A stretch of 64,000 nucleotides of DNA, taken from the NCBI GenBank assembly GCA_963971305.1, contig OZ020313.1, positions 20,409,260-20,473,259 of the forward strand, written 5' to 3'. Both the position numbers and the translations under genes were made by a program. Source of the DNA: Arcuatula senhousia (Eukaryota; Mollusca; Bivalvia; Mytilida; Mytilidae). Numbering within the stretch: position 1 is the stretch's first letter; the number at the start of each line of letters is the position of its first letter. Below are positions 23,185 to 50,884 of the stretch, piece after piece. The notes beneath the pieces are model-generated. The model was not told where the DNA came from, did no database searches, and saw nothing but the letters and a program-made list of their open reading frames with translations.

Positions 23185-24262
23185 GACGTACTATGGTATG
23201 ATGCTGTCGTCGTAGTCGTAGTGGTTGTTTGTTAGCTTTTTAGTGTTTCCACTATAACATTAGTTCCAGTAATCCGACTGCTAGAATCGTTGTTTCGAAA
23301 TTAGGGCCTAAAAGGGGAAAAATGTTATTTGTTTCCATCGTAACTGGTTCTAGTTGTCCTATTGCTGTGAAATTTGTCAAGAATGTTTCTTACAATAAAA
23401 TAATGAACTTGATGAATTTTCGCGCCCCTTTTTCCCCCGTTATGAAATTAGGGGCCATAAGGGCCAAAATCGAAAAAATATATATATGTGGTCTGATTTT
23501 GAACATTTTTTTGCAGGTTTGTTCTTGTCAAATAACAGATGCAAAATTGAGAATAATTTTTGCGACCACTCTTTTCTCCCCTGTTACATAATAAGGGAGC
23601 CAAAAGGGACCAAAATCGAAACTTTTTTTACTTGTGATCAAATTTTGAAAAAAATTTTGCATGTTTAATGTTCTTGTCAAATAGCGGATACAAAATTGAG
23701 AATTGATTTTTGCGACCATCCTTTTTCCCCTTTTACGTAAAAAGGGGCCAAAATCGAAACTATTTTACTTGTGGTCCGATTTTGAAAAAAAAATAAATCC
23801 ATGTTTGTTTTTGTCAATCTGCAGATATATAATTGAGTATTACATTTTTGTAATTTTTGTGACCCCCTTTTCTCCCCTATTATGTAATAAGGGGCCAAAT
23901 TGAAACTTGTTTACTCGTTTAACAGATTTGCAATATCTCTTACTGTTTTCAACAAGGGGTAATAATAGATTAACCAAGAAAATGGGTCTTTTTCTTAATA
24001 TAAAATTAAGGGGGGATATTAAAATGATATAAATATGATATTGTAAGAATTTTTTTTTCCATTTGCTTTTAAAATAGTTAAAATCTATTGAATTCCTTGT
24101 AAAAAGTGGGTGGAATGTACACCAAAGAAGGCATGTGTAAAAAACCTTTGTCAATCCACCATGGGCTGCATGTTTCAAGAGCAATTGACTATCCATATTG
24201 GGCCTAAAAGGCCTAAAAACGTGTTGCCGTCGTATCATGCTGCGCTCGGCGAAGCTTTTTAT
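23185..24262 (+). mobile_element. family A element, copy 3
   Basis: It starts near TATGGTATGATGCTGTCGTCGTAGTCGTAG, has three to four tandem GGGGCCAAAA-type units of about 120 bp, and ends with CATGGGCTGCATG, GTTGCCGTCGTATCATGCTG and GCTTTTTATT. It lies just upstream of the CARD gene promoter. Confidence 0.7.
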
Positions 24263-25860
24263 TGTCATTGCAATTAATTAATTGTTTAATTTCAATTTTC
24301 AATTATATTTATTGCTTGTACTCAATTATAATTATTGGTTTAGGCTTATATACACAATCATGGATAATAGGAATATAATAATAAAGCATAATATACACTA
24401 TCTGTGGCGGATCCAGAAATTTTCAAACGGGAGTGCGCGCAGTTAAAAAAAAACTTCTGGAGCCTCGTGTTTCTTACAGTTCCTAACAAAATTTTTGTCA
24501 ACGGGAGGGCGTGCGCCCATCACGACAGTCTTATAGCAAGTAAAGTCTAACAATCTACGACCTTGGGTTGCATGACCCCGGTGAACTCTGGTAAACTTGA
24601 GAATAATCTCTCTGTTGAAATTTGCAACAATGTAACTTGATCTCTTTGATCAGTTAAAGTAACAGCTATACAAACAAGATTATCTTGTTTTAGGAAAGAG
24701 AAATTTACCTGTATGAAAATTTTACCTGTTTGAAAAATTTACCTGTAGAAATTGAATAGTACGAACTGAACTAATGAAATGCTATACAGACTACCTGTAG
24801 TAGGTTACATGTTTTTTTTTAGGAAATACTTGTTATTAAAAACTATTTTCTATATCAGAGTACTTTTAGCATATTAAAAATATTTTTTTATGAAATGCTT
24901 TAATTAATAATCAAATTTTTTTTATGGTTTTTACAACTCTATTCATCATAGTTTGTCCTCAGATATCTGAAATATCTGATATTACTGATTATTCAGATTT
25001 CTTATACATTTTTAGTCATAAACGAGGTCATTCTTATCGAAAGTATACTGTTGAATGACTTTAGATTACATTGACTGTTTAAGTGTCTATCTGTATATAT
25101 AGTTTTTGGGCTCGTTTAGAAGGGGTACCAATATCCCCCCCAATCTTTTATCAAATATTCCATTTCCGAAAAAAAGTGTTTGCCAATATCCCATATCAGG
25201 ATTGAAATTTTCCATTACGGGAAATAAAATATGAGCAGAAGCGGTTTCCATATTTGCTTCATGTTATACATGTATTTTCAATTCTATGTGAATCAAATGG
25301 TATGGTCTTTGATGGTGTAAAATGTAAATGATGCATAAGTAAAAAGATTTTGTCCTTAGTGTAATATTATATTAAACAGATTTTGATTTGAAAAGTAAAA
25401 AACTATCAAATTGATGGTCATATTACCATCTTTGATGTAGGAGTTTTCTTCCTTCAGAGTAGGAGTTTTCTTCCTACAGTGTAGGAGTTTTTTTCCTTAG
25501 TGTAGGAGTTTTTTTCCTTCAAGCAAAAAAATTCATACCCATAACAAGTTAATCTCCTCTGTATAGATGTCAATTTAACTGATCACGGTAATCATCTTCC
25601 ATTGTTGCAAATTTCAATAGAGGGATTAAGTTGTAGTTTACCTAATTTCATTAAGGGGTACCAATATAAACACGGGGATTATAATTCTTTATTAGCAGTA
25701 AAATTCGCCTTTGACAATAATAAAATTAAAATTAAAAACTGTTAAATATTGATGTTATATCAATTTTTGATTTCTTATATTTCTAAGCAGTTTGCTATAA
25801 AATTGGAAGACATCTTTTAATAAGTTCAAATGAAAACTTATTGAATAGCAGTTTTACTTT
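24263..25860. other. intergenic, one transposon end and one short tandem repeat
   Basis: CTGTGGCGGATCCAGAAATT at 24401 looks like a hAT-like terminus without a partner. 25436-25521 holds about four units of roughly 27 bp built on 'gtaggagtttt(c/t)ttcctt'. Nothing else stands out. Confidence 0.5.
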
Positions 25861-25899
25861 ACCACTGTTGACCATAAATTTGTATTTTATGTATATAAA

Positions 25900-26160
25900 A
25901 ATTATTTTATAACTAAATCATCTCTCTGTATCTTATAAAAATTGCAATCAAAAAGAAAATGAAATTCAACTTCAGTAGAGATGTTACACATTGGACATAT
26001 TCTTTGTTCTATAGGTATTTGAAGATGTCTCCCTTATTCAATCTTTAGCTTATGAGAGCTTGTCCTTAGTCTGCAAATCATGGTCATATCCGTTAGTTTA
26101 TCAACATATGCTGGTCTCTTCCCACTTTCGTAGACTCCTGTAAAGAAATTTAGTTTGGCA
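25900..26160 (-). pseudogene. LINE C-terminal fragment (CCHC-like tail)
   Basis: The minus strand reads a LINE-type C-terminus: TGVYESGKRPAYVDKLTDMT and then TSSHKLKIE, a TAA stop, then the same frame continues GRHLQIPIEQRICPMCNIST and EVEFHFLFDC. The C-x2-C...H-x4-C knuckle after an 'IE(x)GRH' motif is typical of the end of reverse transcriptase ORFs of non-LTR retrotransposons. The stop makes it non-functional. Confidence 0.65.
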
Positions 26161-26759
26161 TTATTCTTTATATTTGAATTTTGTGTTTGTTGGCATGTAC
26201 ACATAGCTTTAATTCTTTGCTTGACTTGGTTTAGATTTGCTTTGAACATAAAAATTTTTATTGACCAAGTTACTAAAGTGAGTTTAAAGTTTAAATAGCA
26301 TAAAACCTTCATCGTACTGTCAAAAATGAAGAAGAACTGTGTTCTATAAATTGGTCCTACTTTAATATGTATAATATGTGTTGAAGAACACATCAAAGTG
26401 TGTAAATGTCAAAATTGTTAAATCTCTAAGGTTCCTCCTACACACGGACATGGCTTGATCTTGGTCATTATTTTGAATTCCTGTTCGGCTTATTTTTAAT
26501 TTCTTTCTTATGCTCTTCATATGGGCATTGGTGTTTGTCATTTTCAATCCTTTTGGAAGAGCGCCTCTGATGAGTCTATATTGTAGATTGTGTCGCGTAC
26601 ACTTATTCCACATCTCCTTGAATTTAGCTGTTTTTTATGTATGTTTATTTGAGAATGATCATTCCCGTTTCTCCATTTTTAGTACTTTTCTGTCGTTTTT
26701 TGTATGCTTATTATGTTTGTTAATTTGCATGCTTTGACCCTTACGTGTGTATTTTGCAA

Positions 26760-27922
26760 ATAAAAGAATATCTTTTATGAATATAAAATTTTCCGTAGAT
26801 CTGCAAAATGCTAAAATTTCTGAAAATTTTACTGCTTAAACCCTTAAAGCCTTCAAAATCAGCATACTGTTGTGCAACCTGAAGAGGATTCACATAATTA
26901 GAAAGGGGAGGAGCGTGAATTTATTATCGAAAAATATATTTATTTTAAGATTTGGCTGAAAAGGGGATTGACCATTTAACTCGACATGGGGATGGAGAGC
27001 TTGGTTTTTTAATCTGGTCAGAAAAAAGATGTCGTTTCAATATAAGCATTATATTATATGACGTAAATCCGTCTTCAGAATATTTTTTTCCTTTACCACG
27101 GCTGCCAAACTAGATTTTTCATAAAAAAATCAAACTTTAAAAAAACCAAGACCCCAGGCCCTTCCTTTCAAGTAAAATGGTCGGTCCCTATAAATCAGAA
27201 TAAAATATCTTACATTGACCTCAACATTGCCTTGAATACTTATTTTGACTGCAAATTTGGAAACAAGTACACACAAAACATTGTCGCTCGAAAAATATAC
27301 TTTAAGTATCCCATATAATTTTTAAAACTGTTAAATCAGCAAGTTATGACAAAATAATTTATTTATAGATCACGTTGCTATCAACCGGTATTTAAAAGTA
27401 TTTCTCAACAGTGTGAAATCGATCATTACATCATGTTTACAATACATAGACACTTTAAGGCCAATAAAATTCTTTTTATCGTTTATTTTTCTCTCTCTCT
27501 CCCATAATAAACCGTTCATAACAATATAAATGTGATATCCATTTGAAAATAAACGATTATCTTCATTATTAAACGGCAACATATACTCTACCTGTAAGAT
27601 CATTGAAAGTGCAAAATATAAGTGTTCAAGGTAGTTTTTTCTTATCCGTATACATCGTTTTTCCCACGGGGGGGGGGGGGGGTCACTGCCTATATAAAGG
27701 TATATACAGACGTGCCGCTGGAATGGGTCTGATTTTTATGCTTTGAAATATATGATTGGGTATCAAATTACTTTTAGTAGATAACATCACAGGCACTTGG
27801 AGAATGGATTTCATATATGACACCCCTTTTATTCTAATACCCCTAAAAAATAAAATTTCGATGAAAATGATTTCATTAGTCTTTTCTTGTCATTTCTAAT
27901 CATATTATGTCAAAATATTGCT
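26760..27922. other. AT-rich intergenic stretch
   Basis: No gene is seen. A run of about 15 G residues lies at 27668-27682. Confidence 0.5.
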
Positions 27923-28002
27923 GTTTTATACTATCCAAATGTTTACCCACCGGTATTCGCTTCATGTATACCAGTGGGTAAAAAATTTGGATAGTATAAA
28001 AC
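27923..28002. repeat. inverted repeat able to form a long hairpin
   Basis: GTTTTATACTATCCAAATG at 27923 pairs with the GGATAGTATAAAAC end at 28002, and the inner GTTTACCCAC pairs with GTGGGTAAA. The arms are about 35 bp with a few mismatches around a short loop. Confidence 0.8.
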
Positions 28003-28136
28003 ACAAATATTTTTTGCTTTCGTTTAACAATTACAACGTAGACTTGTATATTAAATTCTGAGACACAGGTCTATGATTTCAATAAACGAAAAAATGAATT
28101 GCATTGGTCTTATTTAAAGTCATGTGACTATTTCAT

Positions 28137-28600
28137 ATAAAACCGTTTGGTCGCCATGTTTTGATTAGTATCGTTAAAAGCTTGGGTGCAGACAGTCACT
28201 GTCTACCAACGCCCAGGGCCGGTGCTCGTAGCCGCTTACTTCGTAACAATCAAGCTGCAAAGACAATGGATAGGTAACGAATACTGGTCCGAGGCGGCTT
28301 TTACGTCGCTCTCGGGCCTGTTCGGGCTGACTGCGCCCGGGCACAGTGAGGAGAGGTTTAGCGGTGGGAGAGGAGTTCGGTGGAGTTTCTTGGCTGAAGA
28401 GGTTGTCATATTCCTACATAGCGGCCTCGCAATCACACATTTATGTGTGCTAGAACGGTAGGAATGGGCACCTCGACGGCCCCCAGATAACCGAACTTTG
28501 GGGTGAAATAATTACGAATTCACCCCGTTTTTGTGTGTCTGGGGGTATGATTTGTCAACGGACAGGATAGATGGATTCGCAAAATAAAAGATGGTAAGTT
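28137..28600 (+). other. GC-rich, hairpin-rich island with TATA box and splice donor
   Basis: TATAAAA at 28137-28143 is followed by TTGGTCGCCATGTT and then about 400 bp of GC-rich sequence in an AT-rich region. Three clear stems are visible: TTCCTAC (28411) with GTAGGAA (28458), enclosing CACACAT/ATGTGTG; CCCCCAGA (28480) with TCTGGGGG (28538), enclosing GGGGTGAA (28500) with TTCACCCC (28519). AAGATG|GTAAGT at 28593/28594 is a good donor, and TCTTCTTCCAG|GTATGGCGG at 28835/28836 a good acceptor. The 91-codon open frame resembles nothing known. It may be a structured RNA or the 5' exon and promoter of a gene; I do not recognise a known RNA class. Confidence 0.4.
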
Positions 28601-29454
28601 AAAGTTTTGAAATTCATTTGAGTACTATTACTTGTCTGTTTTTAGAAATATTTTTTAAATTAAAATATAAAGTTTGTATGCATTAATACAAGTACAAGTT
28701 TGTACATGTTAGTTAGACTTTGTCAAGTTTAAATAGACAACTGTCCAAAGACGGATTTAACGTGGATTAAACATAAGAAGGTTGGCCGATTAAATGCCAA
28801 TTAGCATGATTAAATTTCTTCTTCTCTTCTTCCAGGTATGGCGGCAAATCAGTCTTTCCTTTTTATAAAACATTTACGGGTGCCGGTAAACTGAGAAACG
28901 AAAAGTAACAAAACGACCGCAAAATTTTTGCGATCGTATAATGTTGTGGCGATGTCGTCGTCCTTGTCGTTGTTGTCATTGTCGTCGCCGTCTGTGGACA
29001 CTTTGGTTTCCGTGCGATAACTTGAGTAAATGTTGACCGAATGTTATGAAATTGTGATATGATGTTTGTTACAGCTAAAGGAAGATTGGTATTGTATTTG
29101 GGGATTTTGGCCCCTACCGTTTTAGAGAAAAGGGTCAAAAAGGGCTAAAACAGGTGTATTGACAAAACTGTTGTAGAATGTTTATTGTTCATTCTATATT
29201 GAAAATTCTTTTTTTTAATGAATTCATCATTAAATTCTGTCAACAAAATGTTTCAATGGTTTTGATATACGTTGCACTGTTACAATGCTACTGGGGGTCA
29301 AAAAGGGGCCTAACCCCCCAAAAATTGACTTTTTTATTTGTGGTCCGATTTTCAAAATCTATTTTTTATTGGAATCCATGTGAAATCCTTGGCTGCGTTT
29401 TTAATCAGATTTGCAATATCTCTTACCGTTTTTGAGAAATTAGGGGTCAAAGGC

Positions 29455-29599
29455 ACAGGCGTTTGGGTCCAGGATTTTATTTTATTAATAAAAATTTTCA
29501 TCTCGTCTATATACTATTTCCACTAGTATATAGACGAGATGAAAATTTTTATATACACGTTATTTATAATAAAATAAAATCCTGGACCCAAACGCCTGT
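29455..29599. mobile_element. 145-bp palindromic MITE with 9-bp target duplication
   Basis: The left arm ACAGGCGTTTGGGTCCAGGA and right arm TCCTGGACCCAAACGCCTGT are exact inverted copies, and the match runs on through 'ttttattttatta' and 'aaaattttcatctcgtctata' toward the centre. GGTCAAAGG flanks both sides (29445-29453 and 29600-29608). The long inverted arms and 9-bp duplication fit a Mutator-like MITE. Confidence 0.8.
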
Positions 29600-29694
29600 G
29601 GTCAAAGGGGCCAAAATCGCCATTTTTTAAAGTTTTACAAATCAAATAGTTTATACCAAAAATTTAGTTTTAGTTGGCCAGCTGCAATTGTTAT

Positions 29695-29748
29695 GTCGCC
29701 TGTAAATAACCTATATAGCGTTGCACGGGCGTAAAACACCAACTCACG
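29695..29748 (+). mobile_element. SINE-like 3' tail fragment
   Basis: The segment GTCGCCTGTAAATAACCTAT through GGGCGTAAAACACCAACTCA is near-identical to the 3' end of the copy at 16628-17092 and sits inside family A sequence. Confidence 0.7.
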
Positions 29749-30187
29749 CAATTGTTATGAAATTTTGATATGATGATTATATCCACTAAAGGAATGTTGG
29801 TTTTGTATTTGGGGTTTGTGGCCTCTGCTGTTTAAGAAAAAAAGGACCAAAAGGGGTGAAAATGGTTGTATTGACAAAACTGTTGTAGGATGTTTATTAT
29901 TCATTCGATTTTGAAAATTCTTTTTTTGTTGAAGTGCTTATAAAATTTTGTCTACCAAATGTGTCAATGATTTTGATATGTATTTCACCATTACATTGCT
30001 ACAGGGGGCTAAAGACAGGCCACGCCCATAAAATCAACTTTTTTATTTTTGGTCCGATTTTTCATTGAATTCCTTGTGAAAATCCCTGCCTTATTTTGTA
30101 ATTGGATTTGCAATATCTTTTACCGTTTTTGAGAAATTAGGGGTCAAAGGGCCAAAAATGTCAATTAATACATGTATATAAATATGG

Positions 30188-31164
30188 TTTTTATACGACC
30201 GCAAATTTTTTGCGATCGTATAATGGTATGGCGATGTCGTCGTCGTCGGCGTCGTCGTCGTCGTTGTCGTCGTCGTCGTCTGGGGACATTTGGTTTCCAT
30301 GCGATAACTTGAGTAAATATTGACCAATTGTTATGAAATTTTGATATGATGTTTCTAACCACTAGAAAAAGGTTCCTATTGTATTTGGGGTTGGTGGCCC
30401 CTACCATTTTGGAAAAAAGGGCCAAAAGGGGCTAAAACGGGTGTATTGACAAAACTGTTGTAGAATATTTATTATTCATTTGATTTTTAAAATTCTTTTT
30501 TTATTGAATTCCTCATTAAATTCTGTCAACAAAATGTGTCAAAGGTTTTGATGTATATCGAACCGTTACATTGCAACAGGGGGCCAAAGATAGGCCACAC
30601 CCAAAAAATCAACTTTTTTATTTGTGGTCCGATTTTCAAAATCTTTTTTTCATTGGAATCGTTGTGAAAATCCCTGCCTGCATTTTTCAATCAGATTTGC
30701 AATATCTCTTACTATTTTTGAGATATTAGGGGTCAAAGGGGCAAAAAACGCCATTTTTAAAAGTAGCTCAAGGCAAATGTTTTTACACAGGAAATTTAGC
30801 TGTAGTGGGCCAGCCAATTGATATGAAGTTTAAATATGATGATTATATCCACTGAAGGAAGCTTTTTATTGCATTTGGGGTTTGTGGTCCTAACCTTTTA
30901 AAAAAAAGGGCCAAAAGATGGCTAAAACGGGCCAAAAATGTCAATTAATATAGAAATAAGATTTTTCCATTAAATGTTAATATAAATATATATGTGTTAA
31001 ATGTGCATTTTAAAGTCCACCATGGGATGCATGTGTCAAAAATCTTTGTAAGTCCACCATGGGCTGCATGTGACAAAAGCAATAGACTATCCATATTGGG
31101 CCTCCAATGTACAGGGTTCAACTTGTTGCGGTCGTATCATGCTGCGCTCGGCGTAGCTTTTTAT
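30188..31164 (+). mobile_element. family A element, copy 5 (most complete)
   Basis: It begins with TTTATACGACCGCAAATTTT and TTGCGATCGTATAATGG, which pair as a hairpin. A (GTC)n-rich repeat follows (30235-30280), then a 500-bp core with GGTCAAAGGGGC motifs and finally GTTGCGGTCGTATCATGCTG and GCGTAGCTTTTTATT. About 980 bp. The preceding 29790-30180 is additional core sequence of the same family. A second 3' end follows at 31190-31365. Confidence 0.75.
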
Positions 31165-31189
31165 TTGTATTAGATGTTGATGTAAATAT

Positions 31190-31365
31190 ATATGTGTAAA
31201 AAAAAAAATGTGCATTTTTAAGTCCATCACAGGATGCATGTATCAAAAAGCTTTGTAAGTCCACCATCGGCTTCATGTGACCAAAGCAATGGACTATCCA
31301 TATTGGGCCTCCAACGCACAGGGTTCAACTTGTTGCGGTCGTACGCGTAGCTTTTTATTTTATTA
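31190..31365 (+). mobile_element. family A 3' end fragment
   Basis: It repeats the last ~170 bp of copy 5 (the 'gtccaccat...ttcatgtgacc', 'gactatccatattgggcctc' and 'gttgcggtcgta' blocks). Confidence 0.65.
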
Positions 31366-33054
31366 TGTCCGTATGTAGAAGGCAGACAAGCAAAAAAAAA
31401 GGGGGGGGCGATATTTTATAACCAAGAAAAAAAGATATAACAAGGAAAAGACACACCAGATTCACATCACAATGGTCCCTGCTTGGTACAGACAAGAAAA
31501 GGCATTCAAATGTGCTCTAGAAACCAATTTTGGCAAAGGGGGATTCTAGCCAAAGGGAACCAAAAAAAAACTCAATTACCTACTTCATCAATCTAGGGCC
31601 TTTTTGTATATAGATAATGTTAAATGTCAACTCCACCCATAATTTAAGGTCAAAGGATGCTATACATTCTTAAAAGAACCATATATCATTCACATGTTTT
31701 GGTTCTTAAGATAATAATTTCCAGGGTCCGAACATGTTGTTTAAAGATGCATAAAAGCATGTAGAAGACGGCATGCAATAACTGAAATAGAAAAACTAAG
31801 AATTAGTTAAAACCCCTCAACACCCAGAGAAATCAAAATAATTGCCAATTTTTTAAACAGGCATTGGAACTGAGGAAGGAAGAACCAAAATTATTGCTGA
31901 TTTTATTTTTTATGTAGATTGTTTTCAATGTCTATTAATACACTGTGTTAACAATGTATAATATATGTCATGTATGTATGTAATATACTGCGTAATAACT
32001 TAGCTACAACTTTATACTCAAACAAGTATATCCTGCCAGTTGACACCCCCACAAAACTCAATCAAGGTCATACCCAGGCCTATAGTTCTCAAGAAGAACA
32101 TAAGAGGTCATGAGCATAGCACGTTAAAAACCCCTTTGTAGAGTTCGATAAGAGTAGGCCCAATGGGGGCCGCTACAAAGGCCACACTCGCAATCTGCTA
32201 GCTGGAGAGGGATTAATATAAGCATTAAACTTGTTTCCCAATCCAGGGTAAATAAATAAATATGTTTAAACTAAGAGCATAGCATATGCCAAAATGACAT
32301 TTAACTACTAAAAATCTGTAGAACTTTAGTGGTTATAGATATCATAGTAATTGAGAAACTGACTTGACTGAATACGTTTGTGATCAAAGTACCTGAAACA
32401 AAGCCTGTGTTTTCGGCATGACAAAAAAATTGCTGTCAAATGGCCGGTTTTTCTTCAATAGCTTTTTAAAAAGCAAATCAAGCATCATTTTTTTGTAATG
32501 GACTATTTCCCATAGCTCATAATTGCGGAAAGACAACATGGTTTCATTCATTAGACGTATATAACTTTTGTAAACACAGTAAAAACTGACTGTTGTCGAA
32601 CGAAGCGAGGTTTTTCTGCCATCTTTCACTTACCAAATTATGCTGATCAATTACATTGGACCCCCTGCAAGTGCCACGTGAGCCATATTGGTATGGTTGG
32701 TGCACCTAGAGATTCTTAGCACAATGCATGCTTCAAATGCTGGTTGTGATCTATATTTACCACTTCAAGTGATTTGGTAGGTGCATCTAGGGATGATTAG
32801 CAAGACATATGGTCTTTTATGGATCAGATGGTGGCTGTGCCCTTCTTCTTCTAAATGAATGAGCACTTGAAATTTTGAAAAGCTCAAGTCAATTCTGCTT
32901 CATGACAATAATAGGTGAACACTTCCTTATTGATAGATAGCCTAGCTGTTTGATAAATATAAAGGCGGACACATATTCTTGTTTCAAATTCTATTGCATC
33001 TTTCATGCATGTATTCATTTAATCAGCACTGTGCAAAGTTTGAAAGCTGTAGGG
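31366..33054. other. intergenic stretch, nothing convincing
   Basis: Short dispersed-repeat similarity around 31430-31500 ('caatggtccctgcttggtacagac') is the only match to other parts of the window. No gene or complete element is seen. Confidence 0.5.
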
Positions 33055-33683
33055 TTAAATAGTTTTTATAGGGTGGCAAAGGAGTCTCCCTTTCCTTTAG
33101 AAATTAGGGGCCAAAAAAATCGAACTTATCAATTGTTTTGCACTATAACTTTGGTTCTAGTTGGCCAATTGCTATGAAATTTGACAATAATATGCCTATC
33201 ATTAAACCACACATGGGGATCAATATTTGGGGTATTATTTGAATTTATTTTTTTGCAGGTTGTTTGTCAATTAGTGGAAACAAAATGAGGGATAAATTTT
33301 CTAACCCCCCTTTTCCCGTTATAAAATCATGGGCCAATAGGGGCCAATATTGAAATTTTTTTATTCATTGTCTCATTTCCAATTTTTTGGGGGCTAATTA
33401 TAGTTCTATAATTTTGTGACACTCCCCTCCTTCTTATTGATGTTAGGGGCCAAAAGGGGTGATATTTTTTAAACTGGAATTTATTTTTTGTCTGCTTTTG
33501 AAAAAAAAAATGAATCCTTGTAAAATGTGGAAGGAAAGTCAACCAAAGGCTGCATCTGTCAAATAACTTTGTCAGTCCACCATGGGCTGCATGTGTCCAG
33601 AGCAAGCGACTCTCCATATTGGGCCTAAAACTAACAGGGTTTGACATGTTGCTGTTGTATCATGCTGCGCTTGATGTTCTTTA
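33055..33683 (+). mobile_element. family A element, 5'-truncated copy 6
   Basis: The 'aaattaggggccaaaaaaatcg' blocks and the terminal 'tgggctgcatgtgtcc', 'gactctccatattgggcct' and 'gttgctgttgtatcatgctgcgc' match other copies; the palindromic start is missing. Confidence 0.65.
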
Positions 33684-35003
33684 TTGAATGACTGATGTCA
33701 TAGTTGAGCTTTGACTAGACATATCAAATATTATCAGGTAATAGTTGCTGAGAAATGAGTTAAATATCTATAATGACAACTTCCATTAAAATTGACAACA
33801 AAAAGTTGATGAAATACAACTGCAAGTGGTTATTCAACATTTTTTAGACAATACTAATTATTGCCATGATCTGTATAAGCATCCAAATCATATAAAAGTC
33901 AGAGCAAATCTCTTTCCAAAACCAAATTAAAACACTTAGTTTAAACTGAGGGTGACATATTACATTTCAACATAAATAGTTTTAAAATGTTTTCTTTTTC
34001 TATCCAGTTTTTCAGTGTATAAAAGACAACAAATTTTACCAAGTTTTGAAAGGAGAGAGGGAGGGTATAAAAACAAAAAGCAAACAAGCATTTGGAGATT
34101 CTATTTTTACTTTTTTTTTAAATTCATTATAACATAGTTAATGAGATGGGTGGGATGATAATGATACGAAATGAAACAAAGACAAATATAAGCAACAGAA
34201 TCTACATATCATTTGTTCAGACTTATGTCATCACAGGAAACTTGTAAACATATCACTGTAAAGCTCTGTCAAGCTATGACATGGATAGTAACAGTGTTTT
34301 TAAGTATTTAAGAATTCAGTATTATATTGTAGAATAATCTGTAGGGCACAAAACCTTATCCTTCAATGTATTCATATACATATATTTAATATTATACTCC
34401 ATGCTAATTTAAGTTTAATTTTATTATTTTACATGTACATGTATAACTAACATTTAATGAAAAAAATTCATTGCTATGTTCAACATCTTATTACCTTGAA
34501 TAATCTTGTCAGAATTTATTATGGGAAAACAGCCTGCAATGTGATATGTCTACACGAACATGTAACTTGTTGTTCAGCAAAAGCAATTTTCCTAAAAAGA
34601 GTCTTCATAATGAGAAGAATCTTGTAATATCTTATAAACATAATTAATATTGGTGAACTATTTAAAAAGAGGCTCATAAAGATTTGGTTTCTCCTAGTTC
34701 TACATATTTTATCATACATGTACATCAACCACAAATTGTATAAAAACACAAAATGAAATCTATTGTATATCATGCACAACAAAAAAAGGTCCTGTTAACT
34801 GGCTTCTAAACTTATACAGGGACATTTGCCTATTTTTTTTTGTTATTCCCAATTTTAATAATAATTAAAGAAACTTTCTATGTATATATATAACTCGTTA
34901 CATTAAAAATCAAAACATAAACCAAGTCAATAGACAATCTTGATTTTAAGAATTGTTGCAAAATTTAATTAAAAAACTAGTAATATACAACAAGTGTCTG
35001 TTA
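33684..35003. other. AT-rich stretch beyond the PRMT 3' end
   Basis: No gene, RNA or repeat of note is seen here. Confidence 0.5.
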
Positions 35004-35009
35004 TTTATT
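35004..35009 (-). terminator. possible poly(A) signal AATAAA for the PRMT gene
   Basis: TTTATT on the plus strand reads AATAAA on the minus strand about 435 bases after the PRMT stop. Other AT-rich signals nearby could serve as well. Confidence 0.35.
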
Positions 35010-35442
35010 TACACTTGTTTATATTTCATTGACAATATCTGAATAAACAACAACTGACAACCTATTTAACAAAAATATGTAAAAACAAATTACAAAAAAA
35101 TAATGATGTTCAAATTAACTTAATTTTAAGAACTATAAAGCAAACATTTTTTTTTTCAACTTAAGATCCTACACAAAATCTTAACCTTAGTTCTATTAAA
35201 AGACATTTTTTGTTAGGTATTTTTTTGTTACACATTCAATAATAAAATTACGAAGCTTATACAGTATAAAAAGTTGATATAGAGACACAAATGCCATCCT
35301 GTTACGGCAAGGATGGAGCTGGTGATCTGTCTCTTTGTATTTCATGTGCCTGGTTCTTTGTTCCCGCTCAACAAGAACACAAAGGGACCACACAGACCAC
35401 TGCACGGCCAGGGATTGTATCAGCCGGCATGTCGCCAACAGT

Positions 35443-50699
<15,257 letters not shown>

Positions 50700-50884
50700 T
50701 TCGTTCCCCTTTGTCTAAGAGCACATGGGCAGGAAGTTGGTCATAACTGGTTCAAAATATCACCTACAGAAGGACCAGTTCAAGATGAAAGGATAGATTT
50801 CATGAAGGATATGGAGTAAATGAACATGAGACAATGAAAAAGCACACACTCCAACCTGCTCATAAATTCGTTTATCTCAATTTA

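Larger units (their letters stand above)
28908..29790 (+). mobile_element. family A element, copy 4, with two later insertions
   Basis: It opens with ACGACCGCAAAATTTTTGCG (a palindromic end), a GTCGTCGTC-type repeat (28945-28990) and the 'cgataacttgagtaaatgtt' core. It is interrupted by the palindromic MITE at 29455-29599 and by a SINE-like tail at 29695-29748. Confidence 0.7.
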
